NCBI RefSeq assembly: GCF_018129085.1
Contig: NZ_JAAGBB010000001.1
Location: 248,001-312,000, forward strand
DNA: 64,000 bases
Direction of reading: 5' to 3'
DNA from: Plastoroseomonas hellenica
Lineage (GTDB): Bacteria > Pseudomonadota > Alphaproteobacteria > Acetobacterales > Acetobacteraceae
Shown: piece by piece, positions 32,379 to 41,247 of the stretch
How positions within the stretch are numbered: position 1 is the first letter of the stretch
Layout: each line of letters opens with the position of its first letter
Translations under genes and position numbers: made by a program
The notes under the pieces: model-generated
What the model was told of the DNA's origin: nothing
The model's input: the letters and a program-made list of their open reading frames with translations, nothing else
Database searches by the model: none

Positions 32379-33710
32379 ATGTCGCCGCCCGTCGATCGCA
32401 TCGCCAGCGATCCCACGCTTCCCGCCACAGCCGATGTCGTCGTCATCGGCGGCGGCATTATCGGTGTCGCCGCCGCCTACAATCTCGCGCGACAAGGCCA
32501 TTCGGTGGCGCTGGTCGAGAAGGGCCACATCGCCTGCGAGCAATCGAGCCGCAATTGGGGCTGGTGCCGGCAGCAGAACCGCGACGAGCGGGAATTGCCG
32601 CTGGTCCGCCACAGCCTCGAGATGTGGGGGACGCTGGATGCGGAGATCGGCGCCGATCTCGGCTTCCGCCGCAACGGTCTGCTCTATGTCACCGAGAATC
32701 CGGCCGAGCTCGCCGGCTGGGAGGCCTGGGTCAACATGGCGCGCGGCCATCAGGTGCACAGCCGCCTGCTCACAGCGGAGGAGGCGCAGGCGATGACGCC
32801 GGGCGCCACCGGACGATGGATCGGCGGCGTGCATTCGCCGAGTGATGGCCGTGCCGAACCCGCCAAGGCGGCACCGGCATTGGCCGAAGCGGCGCGCCGG
32901 GCGGGCGCCACCATCCACCAGGCCTGCGCCGCGCGCGGGCTGGAGACGACCAGCGGGGCCGTCTCCGCCGTGGTGACCGAGAAGGGGCGTATCCGCGCCG
33001 GGGCGGTGCTCTGCGCCGGCGGCGCCTGGGCGTCGATGTTCTGCCGCCACCACGGCATCAAGCTGCCGCAGGCGGGCGTACGCTCGACCGCTTTCTACAC
33101 GACGCCGGCGGCCGAGGTGACGGATGGCGGCCTTTCCATGCCCGGCGCCGTCATCCGCCGCCGCGTCGATGGCGGCTATACCGTCGCCATCCGCGGCCGC
33201 GGCCGGCTGGAGCTGACGCCGCAGGGGCTGCGCTACGCGCGCGAATTCTGGCCGATGTTCATGAAGCGCCGCTCCGCCGGCCTGACCATCCGCATGGGCC
33301 GGTCCTTCTTCGCGGGACCGGAAGCCCTAGGGAACTGGTCCATGGACGGCGTTTCGCCCTTCGAGAAGATGCGTGTTCTGGACCCCGAACCCGACATGGG
33401 CGTCGTGCGGGAGGGGCTGCGGGGCCTGGTCCAGGCCTATCCCCAACTCGCCGGCATCCAGGCGGCGGAGAGCTGGGGCGGCTGGATCGACTGCACGCCG
33501 GACGCGATCCCGGTGATCTCCCCGGTCGAGGCGCTGCCCGGCTTCTTCCTGGCCACCGGTTTCAGCGGGCATGGCTTCGGCATCGGCCCGGCGGCCGGCC
33601 GGCTGGCGGCCGATCTCGTCACCGGCGCCGCGCCACTCGTCGACCCGCATCCCTTCCGCTATGCACGGCTGGTGGACGGGTCGGATCTGGGACCGGTGGG
33701 GCCGATGTAG
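32379..33710 (+). CDS. FAD-dependent amino-acid oxidase/dehydrogenase (DAO family)
   Basis: 443-aa flavoprotein with N-terminal Rossmann motif VVVIGGGIIGVAAAYNLARQG (residues about 20-40), the EKGHIACEQSSRNWGWCRQQ flavin-contact segment and a C-terminal GFFLATGFSGHGFGIGPAAG. It probably oxidises a D-amino acid or N-substituted glycine, passing electrons to oxygen or the respiratory chain. Last gene of the rightward operon begun by hyuA. Confidence 0.92.
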   Translation: MSPPVDRIASDPTLPATADVVVIGGGIIGVAAAYNLARQGHSVALVEKGHIACEQSSRNWGWCRQQNRDERELPLVRHSLEMWGTLDAEIGADLGFRRNGLLYVTENPAELAGWEAWVNMARGHQVHSRLLTAEEAQAMTPGATGRWIGGVHSPSDGRAEPAKAAPALAEAARRAGATIHQACAARGLETTSGAVSAVVTEKGRIRAGAVLCAGGAWASMFCRHHGIKLPQAGVRSTAFYTTPAAEVTDGGLSMPGAVIRRRVDGGYTVAIRGRGRLELTPQGLRYAREFWPMFMKRRSAGLTIRMGRSFFAGPEALGNWSMDGVSPFEKMRVLDPEPDMGVVREGLRGLVQAYPQLAGIQAAESWGGWIDCTPDAIPVISPVEALPGFFLATGFSGHGFGIGPAAGRLAADLVTGAAPLVDPHPFRYARLVDGSDLGPVGPM

Positions 33711-33731
33711 CAGGCCGCTTCCGCGTCGTGC

Positions 33732-34493
33732 TCAAGCCGGATGCGAAGCCCGGCTCATCTGCATGCTGTAGGTGTAACGGCCTTCGGGATGGGTCGTGAC
33801 GGTGATCTCGAACAAGCCGTTGCGGGCGCCGTAGTAGCGTCGCACCACGGTCAGCGCCGGCGACCCGGCCTCGGCTTCCAGGCTCTCGGCCAATGCGGCG
33901 GGGATGCGGCTCGCGAAGATGTCGAGCTCCGCCTGCTCGATCGCCTCACCGAACATCTTCGCGACCTGCTGGTGCACCGGCGTGCGGCCGTGGTCGCGGC
34001 GCTTCGCCACCGCGGCATACTTCGGCAGCACGTAGATCTCGGTCCAGGCGAGGGGCGTCGTGACGCCGCTGCCGCGGCGGATGGAGGAGATGCGGAACCA
34101 GCGCCGCCCCACTTCGCATTTCAGCAGAGCGGCGAGGGTGCGGTCAGCGGTGATCTCCTCGCTGTGCTGGGTCTCGCGCCAGGTCTCGGTCGGGTAGCGG
34201 AGCCATTCCGACAGGGAGGTGACGCTGTGCGTGAACAGCGCCGGCGGCTCGCTCGCCACGACGAGCGAGCCGAGGCCGGCGCGGCGGATGATCAGGCCCT
34301 GCTCGGTCACGATGCGCAGCGCCTCCCGCACCGTGTGGCGGCCGGCGGCGAAGCGCAGGCCGAGCTCGACCTCGGTCGGTAGGAGCTGGCCGGGCGGATG
34401 CACGCCGCGCCGGATCTCCTCGGTCAGCGCGGCCGCCATCGCGCGATAGAGCGGCGCCGGCTTCGTCCTGGGCTTGGTCGTCTCACGGGGCAT
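33732..34493 (-). CDS. GntR-family regulator with UTRA domain
   Basis: 253-aa regulator. The N-terminal winged helix (residues about 15-80) contains LLPTEVELGLRFAAGRHTVR and EALRIVTEQGLI. The C-terminal UTRA effector domain contains LTVVRRYYGARNGLFEITVT. It is the last gene of the leftward operon from 38184 and overlaps the preceding oxidoreductase gene by 11 bases, so it may act as an autoregulated repressor of that operon. Confidence 0.92.
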   Translation of the reverse strand: MPRETTKPRTKPAPLYRAMAAALTEEIRRGVHPPGQLLPTEVELGLRFAAGRHTVREALRIVTEQGLIIRRAGLGSLVVASEPPALFTHSVTSLSEWLRYPTETWRETQHSEEITADRTLAALLKCEVGRRWFRISSIRRGSGVTTPLAWTEIYVLPKYAAVAKRRDHGRTPVHQQVAKMFGEAIEQAELDIFASRIPAALAESLEAEAGSPALTVVRRYYGARNGLFEITVTTHPEGRYTYSMQMSRASHPA

Positions 34494-35451
34494 CGCAGTC
34501 GATCGTGGTTCCGGTCTCGACCGACCTTACCACGGCCTCGAAGCCAAGGACGGTCGCGAGGATGTCGCGCTCTGCGATCGCGGGCGGCGCGCCCGTCTCG
34601 ACCTGGGCGGCGAAGGCGTCGAGCTCGGCCCGCAACGCGTCCTCGGGCGCGAAGCGGCGTGTCTCGGGTGGCGCGCTGGCCCGCCGCAGCACCAGCTCCG
34701 TCTCGCCCAGTACCTCGGCGGAGGCGAGGGTGCCGAAGGCGTGCACGCGCAGGAACAGCGGCGTGGCGCGGATGGTCGCCATCAGCCCGCTGGTGCCGTT
34801 CGCGAATTCCAGCAGCACGGAGACCGAATCGCGCGGCGCCGGGGCCGGCGGATGCGTGAGCAGGCGCGCCGTGACGCGCCGCACCGGCCCGAACAGCCCG
34901 ATGCAGGCATCGAGTGCGTGCAGCCCCGCCCCGGTCATGCCGCCAGCGGGCGATTCGCCGGGCGCCAGCCGCCAGCCGCCGGTCACCGCGTCTGAATTGA
35001 GGTTGCTGTTATGCGCTTCGACATGCAGGAGCTGGCCAAGCGCGCCATCGGCGATCAGCGCGCGCAGCGCGCGCATGGCCGGCCAGAAGCGCCGGTTGTG
35101 ACCGACCGCCATCGGCACACCGGCGGCACGGCAGGCGGTCAGCATGGCCCTTGCATCGGCGGCAGTCAGCGCGAGTGGCTTCTCGCAGAACACCGCCTTG
35201 CCGGCCGCGGCGGCGGCCAGCACCTGCTGATGGTGCAGCGAATGCGGGGTCGCCAGCACCACGGCGCGGATCGCCGGGTCGGCCAGCACCGCCTCAGCCC
35301 CCGCATGCAGCGCCAGCCCGTGCCGCGCCGCGAAGCCTCGCGCGCCCGCGGTATCGGGTTCGACCGCGTGGGTGAAGCGCAGCGCACCCCCGGCGGCCTC
35401 GACCAGGCTGCGGCCCCAACGGCCGAGGCCGAAGATCGCGGCCTCGATCAT
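34483..35451 (-). CDS. Gfo/Idh/MocA-family oxidoreductase
   Basis: The 322-aa NAD(P)-dependent dehydrogenase has a variant Rossmann start (AAIFGLGRWGRSLVEAAGG), the family EKP motif (VFCEKPLALTAADARAML near residue 90) and the C-terminal domain with GGGMTGAGLHALDACIGLFG-like residues. Such enzymes oxidise sugars, inositols or their derivatives. The start overlaps the preceding dehydrogenase gene (ATGA). Confidence 0.92.
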   Translation of the reverse strand: MIEAAIFGLGRWGRSLVEAAGGALRFTHAVEPDTAGARGFAARHGLALHAGAEAVLADPAIRAVVLATPHSLHHQQVLAAAAAGKAVFCEKPLALTAADARAMLTACRAAGVPMAVGHNRRFWPAMRALRALIADGALGQLLHVEAHNSNLNSDAVTGGWRLAPGESPAGGMTGAGLHALDACIGLFGPVRRVTARLLTHPPAPAPRDSVSVLLEFANGTSGLMATIRATPLFLRVHAFGTLASAEVLGETELVLRRASAPPETRRFAPEDALRAELDAFAAQVETGAPPAIAERDILATVLGFEAVVRSVETGTTIDCDAP

Positions 35452-36320
35452 GGCATCCCCTGACAGGGACGGATCGCCTCGATGATCGCGGCGCTATCGG
35501 CAGCTTCGCCAACCGTGGTGATCGCATCCCGCAGCAGCGCGCGCTGCACCAGCATCAGCGGCAGCGCCTGGCCGGCAACGAGGGCCGTCTGGAGGATCAT
35601 CTCGGCATCCTTCAATGTCTGGGCGAGGTGGGATTCGGGTGCGTAGTCGCGGGCGATCATCTTCGGTCCCTTGCCCGCCATGACCTGGGAGGCGGCGGCG
35701 CTCCGCTGGAGGGCGGCGAGGAACGCGCCCGCATCGAGCCCGAGCGCAGTCGCATAAGCCAGACCTTCGGCCAGCGCCGCGCGGTTCAACTGCAGGACCA
35801 GGTTGATGGCGAGCTTGGTGCGTGCGGCGTCGCCGGCCGGGCCGAATTCCAGGCGCTCTGGACAGAGGAGCGCGAGCAGCGGCGCGGTCCGTTTCCGCGC
35901 CGTGGCATCCCCGGCGACCAGCCCGATGGCTTCGCCGCGGCGAAGCTGCGCGCTGGTGCCGGAGATCGGGAATTCCACAAGCCCATGGCCGGCTGCCGTC
36001 AGGCGGGCAGCGAAGTCCGCCATCTGGTCCGGCGGGCAGGTGGTGATGCAGATGATGTCGATCGAACGCCTGGCGTCGGCGATGCCGCCATGGCCGAGTA
36101 GGACCTGCTCCGTCTGCCCCGCGTCGTAGACAGCGACCAGCACCGTCGCGCAGCTGCGCGTGACCATATCGAGGTCGTCGGCGATCGCGCCGCCCTTCGC
36201 CGCCAGCACGGCGCCCCGTGCCGGATCGACATCGAGGCCGACCACGCGCTGGCCGGCGTCGAGCAGCCGCTCGGCCAGCGCCATGCCCATCAGCCCCAGG
36301 CCGATGATGCCCGTGGTCAC
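35448..36320 (-). CDS. 3-hydroxyisobutyrate dehydrogenase-family oxidoreductase
   Basis: The 290-aa beta-hydroxyacid dehydrogenase opens GIIGLGLMGMALAERLLDAG, the NAD(P)-binding motif. It has FPISGTSAQLRRGEAIGLVAGD (catalytic S.G.G region) and TKLAINLVLQLNRAALAEGL with the catalytic Lys. The GTG start overlaps the amidohydrolase stop as GTGA. It works in the same catabolic operon as the lactonase-like and Gfo/Idh/MocA enzymes. Confidence 0.92.
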   Translation of the reverse strand: MTTGIIGLGLMGMALAERLLDAGQRVVGLDVDPARGAVLAAKGGAIADDLDMVTRSCATVLVAVYDAGQTEQVLLGHGGIADARRSIDIICITTCPPDQMADFAARLTAAGHGLVEFPISGTSAQLRRGEAIGLVAGDATARKRTAPLLALLCPERLEFGPAGDAARTKLAINLVLQLNRAALAEGLAYATALGLDAGAFLAALQRSAAASQVMAGKGPKMIARDYAPESHLAQTLKDAEMILQTALVAGQALPLMLVQRALLRDAITTVGEAADSAAIIEAIRPCQGMP

Positions 36321-37204
36321 AGCCGATAGACCCGCAAGGCGGTGTCATGCAGCACTGCGGCGCGCTCGGCCGGCGTCAACCCGATCAGGCATTCGCGCAT
36401 GACCCGGATGATCTCGGGATAGCTGGTCCAGAGGGTTTCGATCGGCCAGTTGCTGCCGAACAGGCAGCGTGAGGGGCCGAAGAGGTCGAGCGTCCCCAGC
36501 ACCACCGGGCGCCAAGCTTCCACCGAGCAGATATGCGTGAAGGTGCCGAGGCCGGAGAGCTTCGACACCACATTCGGGCAGGCGGCGAGCCCGCGCATGC
36601 CCTGGCGCCAGGCGGCCCAGCCGGCGGCGCTGCGATCCTCCAGCATGCCCGCGTGCTGCAGGATGAAGGTCACCTCCGGATGCGCGCGCGCCAGCTCGGC
36701 CGCATCCGCCATCTGCCCCGCGAAGACCTGCAGCTCGAAGGCAAGGCCGCGGCGGCCCAGCTCCGCCAGGCCGCGGCGCCAGGCCGGATCGCGCATCACG
36801 TCCGGGCGTGCGGCGAAGCGATAGAGCGGCGTCTCATGCCAATGGAGCTGCTGGCGGATACCGCGCAACCCGGCATGCGCGCCTTCGCCGTCGAGCACGG
36901 CTGCGAGCCCCGGCGCGGCGAGGTCGGCGAAGCCCACGATGCCATGCGGGAAGCCGTGCCGATCGGCGACCGACTGCGCCCAGGCGACCTCGGCCACCTC
37001 CGCGGCCGGGGCGACGTTGATCTGGATGTAGACGGAGCGCATCACGCCTTCGGCGCGGCAGGTGGTGATGAATTCCTCCGGCCCGTGGTCGCGCCGCAAC
37101 GGACCGTAGTCGCCGAAGATGCGCGGCACCGGCGGGCCGGAGAGCCACGGCACCGCATCCAGGCGCCAGAGATGATGGTGCGCATCGATGATCGGCTGAT
37201 CCAT
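36317..37204 (-). CDS. Amidohydrolase-2 family hydrolase (lactonase-like)
   Basis: The 295-aa TIM-barrel hydrolase starts MDQPIIDAHHHLWRLD, with the DxHHH metal motif of fuconolactonase/4-sulfomuconolactonase/PDC-hydrolase relatives. Later elements are RGIRQQLHW, FILQHAGML and LFGSNWPIE (catalytic Asp replaced in position by S-N-W). Upstream in-frame codons to 37255 are excluded because the HHH motif normally sits at residue 8-10. It probably opens a sugar-lactone or pyrone ring. Confidence 0.9.
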   Translation of the reverse strand: MDQPIIDAHHHLWRLDAVPWLSGPPVPRIFGDYGPLRRDHGPEEFITTCRAEGVMRSVYIQINVAPAAEVAEVAWAQSVADRHGFPHGIVGFADLAAPGLAAVLDGEGAHAGLRGIRQQLHWHETPLYRFAARPDVMRDPAWRRGLAELGRRGLAFELQVFAGQMADAAELARAHPEVTFILQHAGMLEDRSAAGWAAWRQGMRGLAACPNVVSKLSGLGTFTHICSVEAWRPVVLGTLDLFGPSRCLFGSNWPIETLWTSYPEIIRVMRECLIGLTPAERAAVLHDTALRVYRL

Positions 37205-37212
37205 CGCGCTGC

Positions 37213-38184
37213 CTATTGCGGCTCGATGCCGGCCTCGCGGGCGGCGGCGGTCCACTTCACGATCTCGCTGCGGATGAAGTCGCCGAAGACATCTGGGGGC
37301 TGCGGCGCCGGGTTGAGACCCATTTCGCTGAGGCGGGAGCGCGTGGCGGGACGGGTGAGGAATTCGGCGGTCAGCACAGCGAGCCGGTCGATAATCGGGC
37401 GGGGCGTGCGCGCCGGCGCCGTCAGCCCATACCAGATGGTCACGTCGAAACCCGGCAGTACCTCCGCGATCGCCGGCAGGTCGGGCATCAGGTCGCTCCG
37501 CTCCGCAGCGGTGACGGCGAGGCCACGGAGCGTGCCGCCCTGCATCTGCGCGAGCGACACAGCGTAGTCACCGAGCGAGAAGGCGAGGTTGCCGGAGATG
37601 ACGTCGGTGAGCGCGATGGGTACGCCGCGATAGGGCACCGGCACCGCCTCCACACCGCCGAGGCTGCGGAGCCGCGCCAGCGACATCTGCGATGCGCCGG
37701 AGCCATAGCCGGCGGAGAGCTGGCCGGGATGGCGGCGCGCATAGTCCAGGAAGCCGGCGAGATCCCGGGCCGGGAAATCCGGCCGCACCAGCAGCACCAT
37801 GGCGGTGGTGATGATGCGGCCGATCGGTGTGAAATCGGCCACCGGATCATAGGCCAGGCGCCGGAACATCGAGACGTTCGAGGCGTGGGTGCTGTTGGTG
37901 ATGATGCCGATGGTGTAGCCGTCCGGCGCCGCCCGCGCGATCTCGAGCGCACCGATGCTGCCGAGTGCGCCGGGCCGGTTCTCCACCACGATCGGCTGAC
38001 CCAGGGCGTCCTTGAAATACTCGGCGATGAAGCGCGCCACCTGGTCGGGGCCGGCGCCGGCCGGGAAGGGCACGATCATCCGCAGCGGGCGGGTCGGATA
38101 ATCCTGCGCCGCGGCTGGGAGCACTGCGCCGAGCAGCAGCAACGACAACAGGCATGGCAAGGCGCGGATGCCGAACCAGCGCAT
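37213..38184 (-). CDS. Tripartite tricarboxylate (Bug/TctC) family substrate receptor
   Basis: The 323-aa periplasmic receptor has a signal peptide ending AAAQ (residue 27) and the Bug hallmarks DYPTRPLRMIVPFPAGAGPD, VVENRPGALGSIGALEIARA and GLTAPARTPRPIIDRL. It is the first gene of the leftward operon. AGGGGAG precedes the ATG at 38184. No TctA/TctB membrane genes are nearby, which is common for this family. Confidence 0.95.
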   Translation of the reverse strand: MRWFGIRALPCLLSLLLLGAVLPAAAQDYPTRPLRMIVPFPAGAGPDQVARFIAEYFKDALGQPIVVENRPGALGSIGALEIARAAPDGYTIGIITNSTHASNVSMFRRLAYDPVADFTPIGRIITTAMVLLVRPDFPARDLAGFLDYARRHPGQLSAGYGSGASQMSLARLRSLGGVEAVPVPYRGVPIALTDVISGNLAFSLGDYAVSLAQMQGGTLRGLAVTAAERSDLMPDLPAIAEVLPGFDVTIWYGLTAPARTPRPIIDRLAVLTAEFLTRPATRSRLSEMGLNPAPQPPDVFGDFIRSEIVKWTAAAREAGIEPQ

Positions 38185-38230
38185 GGCGTATCTCCCCTGT
38201 GGCGGGATCGGTTCGAGCGCGACCCTCATT

Positions 38231-38259
38231 CGCAATTATCCGGACATTTGAGAATTGCG
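38231..38259. promoter_or_regulatory. Inverted repeat, candidate operator between divergent units
   Basis: CGCAATT at 38231-38237 is exactly inverted as AATTGCG at 38253-38259, spacer 15. It lies in the 157-base gap between the Bug receptor (leftward) and the carboxymuconolactone decarboxylase-like gene (rightward). It is a plausible site for the operon's GntR/UTRA regulator. Confidence 0.4.
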
Positions 38260-38341
38260 CAATGCCGACGAAACGCACACCATTCCTGAGTAACGAGATA
38301 AATGACCGGACCTCAGTTCCGGCCAGGGGAGATTGCCAGCC

Positions 38342-38719
38342 ATGGATGTCAGCGAGTTGCGCGAGCGCGGCCTGGCGTTGCGCAAGGCGATGTTCGGGGA
38401 AGCGGCGGTCGAAGGCCGCATGCAGGCCGCCGGTGATTTCGGCGCGCCCTTGCAGGATATCATCAACGCTTATGTCTACGGCGATGTTTGGAGCCGCGCA
38501 GGCCTGGACCCGGTCGTCCGCAGCCTGGTGATGCTCGGCATCACCGCCGCCAGCAACCGGCCGGAGGAGTTCCGCGTGCATGTGAAGGGAGCGATCGCCA
38601 ATGGCGCCACGGCCGAGCAGATCCAGGGGGTGCTGCTGCTGGTCGCCATGTACTGTGGCGTACCCGCCGCGATCGAGACCCACCGCATCGCCGCCGAAGC
38701 CCTGAGGTCCGTGCCATGA
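38342..38719 (+). CDS. Carboxymuconolactone decarboxylase-family protein
   Basis: 125-aa helical protein of the CMD/AhpD fold: GDVWSRAGLDPVVRSLVMLG, then EEFRVHVKGAIANGATAEQI, as in PcaC-type decarboxylases. The AhpD CxxC pair is absent (the single Cys is in MYCGVPAAIE), so it is PcaC-like rather than peroxidase-like. It is coupled by ATGA to the TAXI-like gene. Substrate unknown. Confidence 0.9.
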   Translation: MDVSELRERGLALRKAMFGEAAVEGRMQAAGDFGAPLQDIINAYVYGDVWSRAGLDPVVRSLVMLGITAASNRPEEFRVHVKGAIANGATAEQIQGVLLLVAMYCGVPAAIETHRIAAEALRSVP

Positions 38720-39594
38720 ACGACAACGAAGCATCTCCGGTCCGGCTCGGCACGGCGACGCCGGGCGGCGGCTTCCCGGCCTATGGCGCGGCCTTCGCGG
38801 CCGCGGTCAACGCGGTCGATCCCGGCCTCGCCGTGACGCCGCAGCACACCAAGGGCAGCGCGGAGAATGTCCCGCTGCTGATCGCTGGGGCGCTCGACAT
38901 CGCGCTCGTCGCCGGGGAAACAGCGGTCGCGGCGCTCGGCGGCCCTTCGCCGCTCACCGTGGTGGCGGCGATGTACGCGACGCCGGGCCTCTTCGTGGTG
39001 CGCGCGGATGCGCCATGGCTGAGCATCTCCGATCTTCGCGGCCAGCGCATCGCCTGGGGCGCGCGCGGTTCGGGCTTCATCGTGCTCGCGCGCCAGATGA
39101 CGGCCGGTCTCGGCCTCGACATGGAGCGGGATTTCGCGCCGGTCTTCCTGGACCACGCCGGCGACGGTCCGGCGATGGTCCTGGACGGCAGCGTCGCGGC
39201 GCTCTGGGGTGGCGGCGCCGGCTGGCCGGGCTTCACGGCGATCGCTGCTGAGGGCGCCCGCTTCATCGCGCCCGATCCCGGCGAGCGGGCGCGCATCCTC
39301 GCCGCCGAACCCGGGCTCAGGGCCATGGAATTGCCGGCCGACAGCTATGCCGGCCAGCCGGCGCCGATCGCCTCGGTCGGGACCTGGAGCTATGTGCTGG
39401 CCCGCCCGGATCTGCCGGAGGCGCTGGGCCACCGCCTCGCCGCGGCGCTGCACGAGGCCGGCCCCGACCTGGCGGCGCGCCTGCCGCAGGGGCGCGAGAC
39501 GACGCTCGCCAATACCCTCGCCGCCGCGCCGTCGCCGGAGACGCTGCACCCTGGCGTGCGGCGCTACCTGCGGGAGATCGGCCTCGGCCGCTGA
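38716..39594 (+). CDS. TAXI-type solute-receptor protein lacking a signal peptide
   Basis: The 292-aa protein has the TAXI/NMT1-like pattern: RLGTATPGGGFPAYGAAFAA, then GSAENVPLLIAGALDIALVA, LRGQRIAWGARGSGF and WSYVLARPDLPEAL. Such receptors are normally exported, but here the mature-type sequence starts at residue 9 from an ATG coupled to the upstream gene. No upstream in-frame signal coding is available because that DNA encodes the decarboxylase-like protein. It may be a cytoplasmic binding protein or a receptor that lost its leader. No TRAP membrane gene adjoins. Confidence 0.82.
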   Translation: MNDNEASPVRLGTATPGGGFPAYGAAFAAAVNAVDPGLAVTPQHTKGSAENVPLLIAGALDIALVAGETAVAALGGPSPLTVVAAMYATPGLFVVRADAPWLSISDLRGQRIAWGARGSGFIVLARQMTAGLGLDMERDFAPVFLDHAGDGPAMVLDGSVAALWGGGAGWPGFTAIAAEGARFIAPDPGERARILAAEPGLRAMELPADSYAGQPAPIASVGTWSYVLARPDLPEALGHRLAAALHEAGPDLAARLPQGRETTLANTLAAAPSPETLHPGVRRYLREIGLGR

Positions 39595-39663
39595 GCCGGC
39601 GCTCCCGGCCGCGACATCCGCCTGCGCCTGCACGCTTGCCTCGGCCAGCCGCATGGCTTAGAT

Positions 39664-39682
39664 GCGAATAATTATCAATGGC
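39664..39682. promoter_or_regulatory. Fur-like iron box before the ECF sigma gene
   Basis: The 19-mer GCGAATAATTATCAATGGC lies 78 bases before the sigma-factor ATG. It matches at most positions the two boxes at 46733 and 46816. Position in front of FecI/FecR-type genes fits iron control. Confidence 0.5.
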
Positions 39683-39759
39683 ACAATGTCGCACAGGCGG
39701 TGCCATGGGTCGGCCTGCGGCGATTGTGGCCCAGCCGAGGATCCGGCGCTCAGGTGGCG

Positions 39760-40269
39760 ATGCCCGATGATCTCGATGCGCTGTTCCGCCTCCATCACCG
39801 GGAGCTGCGGCAATTCGCCTATCGGGATCTCCGCTGCAGCGACGGCGCAGGCGATGTCGTGCAGGACACGTTCCTGCGCTACGCGACGGTGCTCAACCGG
39901 CCCGACGCGCCGGGCCTGATCGCCAATCCGCGGGCCTTCCTCTGGCGGATCGCCACCAACATCCTGCGCGACCATCGCGCCCGGCTGCGCCGCCGCGGCT
40001 TCCACGCGCGCATCGAGGATTGCGCCGAGACGCAGGCCGACCCGCGCCCCGGCGCCGACCAACATATCGAGGCCCGGCAGCGCCTGGCGCGGCTGCGCAT
40101 GGCGCTTGCGGAGCTGCCGCCGGATTGCCGCACCGCGCTGCTGCTCAGCCGTCTGGACGGGCGCGGCCACCACGAGATCGCGCGATGCCTCGGGATCTCG
40201 GTCAGCATGGTGAGCAAGCACATCATGCGCGCGTTGCGGCACTGCCTGCGGCGCCTGGCAGCGGCGTAG
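39760..40269 (+). CDS. ECF RNA polymerase sigma factor (FecI-like)
   Basis: 169-aa sigma factor from ATG 39760. Region 2 reads LFRLHHRELRQFAYRDL then DVVQDTFLRYATVL and FLWRIATNILRDHRARLRRR. Region 4 reads ALAELPPDCRTALLLSRLDG then HHEIARCLGISVSMVSKHIM. The FecI-type order sigma, FecR-type gene, TonB receptor follows. The in-frame upstream start (39700) is less likely because homologues begin near this ATG. It probably activates the receptor gene when its ferric-siderophore is bound. Confidence 0.93.
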   Translation: MPDDLDALFRLHHRELRQFAYRDLRCSDGAGDVVQDTFLRYATVLNRPDAPGLIANPRAFLWRIATNILRDHRARLRRRGFHARIEDCAETQADPRPGADQHIEARQRLARLRMALAELPPDCRTALLLSRLDGRGHHEIARCLGISVSMVSKHIMRALRHCLRRLAAA

Positions 40270-40278
40270 CCTCCGTCG

Positions 40279-41247
40279 ATGAACGCGCCTCCGGCCACGC
40301 CCGGTCTGCTCGACGATCCGCTTCCGGCTTTGGAGGAAGCGGCGCTGGACTGGGTCGTGCGGCTGCATTCGGGCAGTGCCACGGCCGCCGAGCGCGCGGC
40401 CTATGCGGCCTGGAAGGTGGCGACCCCGGAGCAGAACGCCGCGGCGCTCGCCGCGGAAGCACTCTGGGACGGGCTCGGCAAGGCCGCGAAACCGCGCCGC
40501 CGCCGCGCGCTGCTGCGCGGGGCAGGGGCCGGCGCCGTCATCCTTGGTCTGCTGGCGCTCGGGGCCGGCAGCGGGTTTCTGGATCATCCTGCGACCCTGC
40601 TGGCAGACCATCGGACCGGCATCGGGGAACGGAGGTCGCTGATCCTGCCGGATGGTTCGCGGCTCGATCTGGACAGCGCCACCAGCCTGGATGTCGCCTT
40701 CGATGCAAGGCGCCGCCGCATCCGGCTGCATGACGGGCGGATCCATGCCGAGGTTGCCGCCGATCCCGATCGGCCCTTCGAAGTCGAAGCGGCCGGCGGC
40801 CGGGTGCTTGCCCTCGGCACCGGCTTCGATCTCCGGCGGGACGGCGATGCGGTGCAGGTCGTGGTCACCGAGCACAGTGTCGAACTTGCCGTTCCCGGCC
40901 AGGCGCCGGTGCAGGTCGCGGCCGGGCAGCGGGCCGGCTATGGACCTGGCCGCCTCGATCCGCCGGCGCCGGCGGACCTGCGCAGCGAGACCGCCTGGCG
41001 GCGCGGGCAACTGATCTTCCATGGCCGGCCGCTTGGCGAAGTGGCGGCGGAAATGGGGCGTTACAGCCGGGGCTGGATCGTCTTCACCGATGCCGCCCTG
41101 CGCCGCCGGCCGGTGACCGGCGTCTTCCCGACTGACGATCCTGTCGCCTTCTTCGACGCCATCGCCGCCGCCCTGCCGGTGCGGCTGCGACGCCTGCCCT
41201 GGCTCACCATCGTCGAGCCCGATCCGCTGCGTGCCGGACGTCTCTGA
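40279..41247 (+). CDS. FecR-family transmembrane sigma regulator
   Basis: The 322-aa protein has an N-terminal DUF4880 helix pair (EEAALDWVVRLHSGSATAAE, then AAYAAWK), one membrane span at about 78-99, a FecR periplasmic domain (HRTGIGERRSLILPDGSRLDLDS region) and a C-terminal STN-like domain (FHGRPLGEVAAEMGRYS). It transmits receptor occupancy to the sigma factor encoded 9 bases upstream. Confidence 0.93.
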   Translation: MNAPPATPGLLDDPLPALEEAALDWVVRLHSGSATAAERAAYAAWKVATPEQNAAALAAEALWDGLGKAAKPRRRRALLRGAGAGAVILGLLALGAGSGFLDHPATLLADHRTGIGERRSLILPDGSRLDLDSATSLDVAFDARRRRIRLHDGRIHAEVAADPDRPFEVEAAGGRVLALGTGFDLRRDGDAVQVVVTEHSVELAVPGQAPVQVAAGQRAGYGPGRLDPPAPADLRSETAWRRGQLIFHGRPLGEVAAEMGRYSRGWIVFTDAALRRRPVTGVFPTDDPVAFFDAIAAALPVRLRRLPWLTIVEPDPLRAGRL

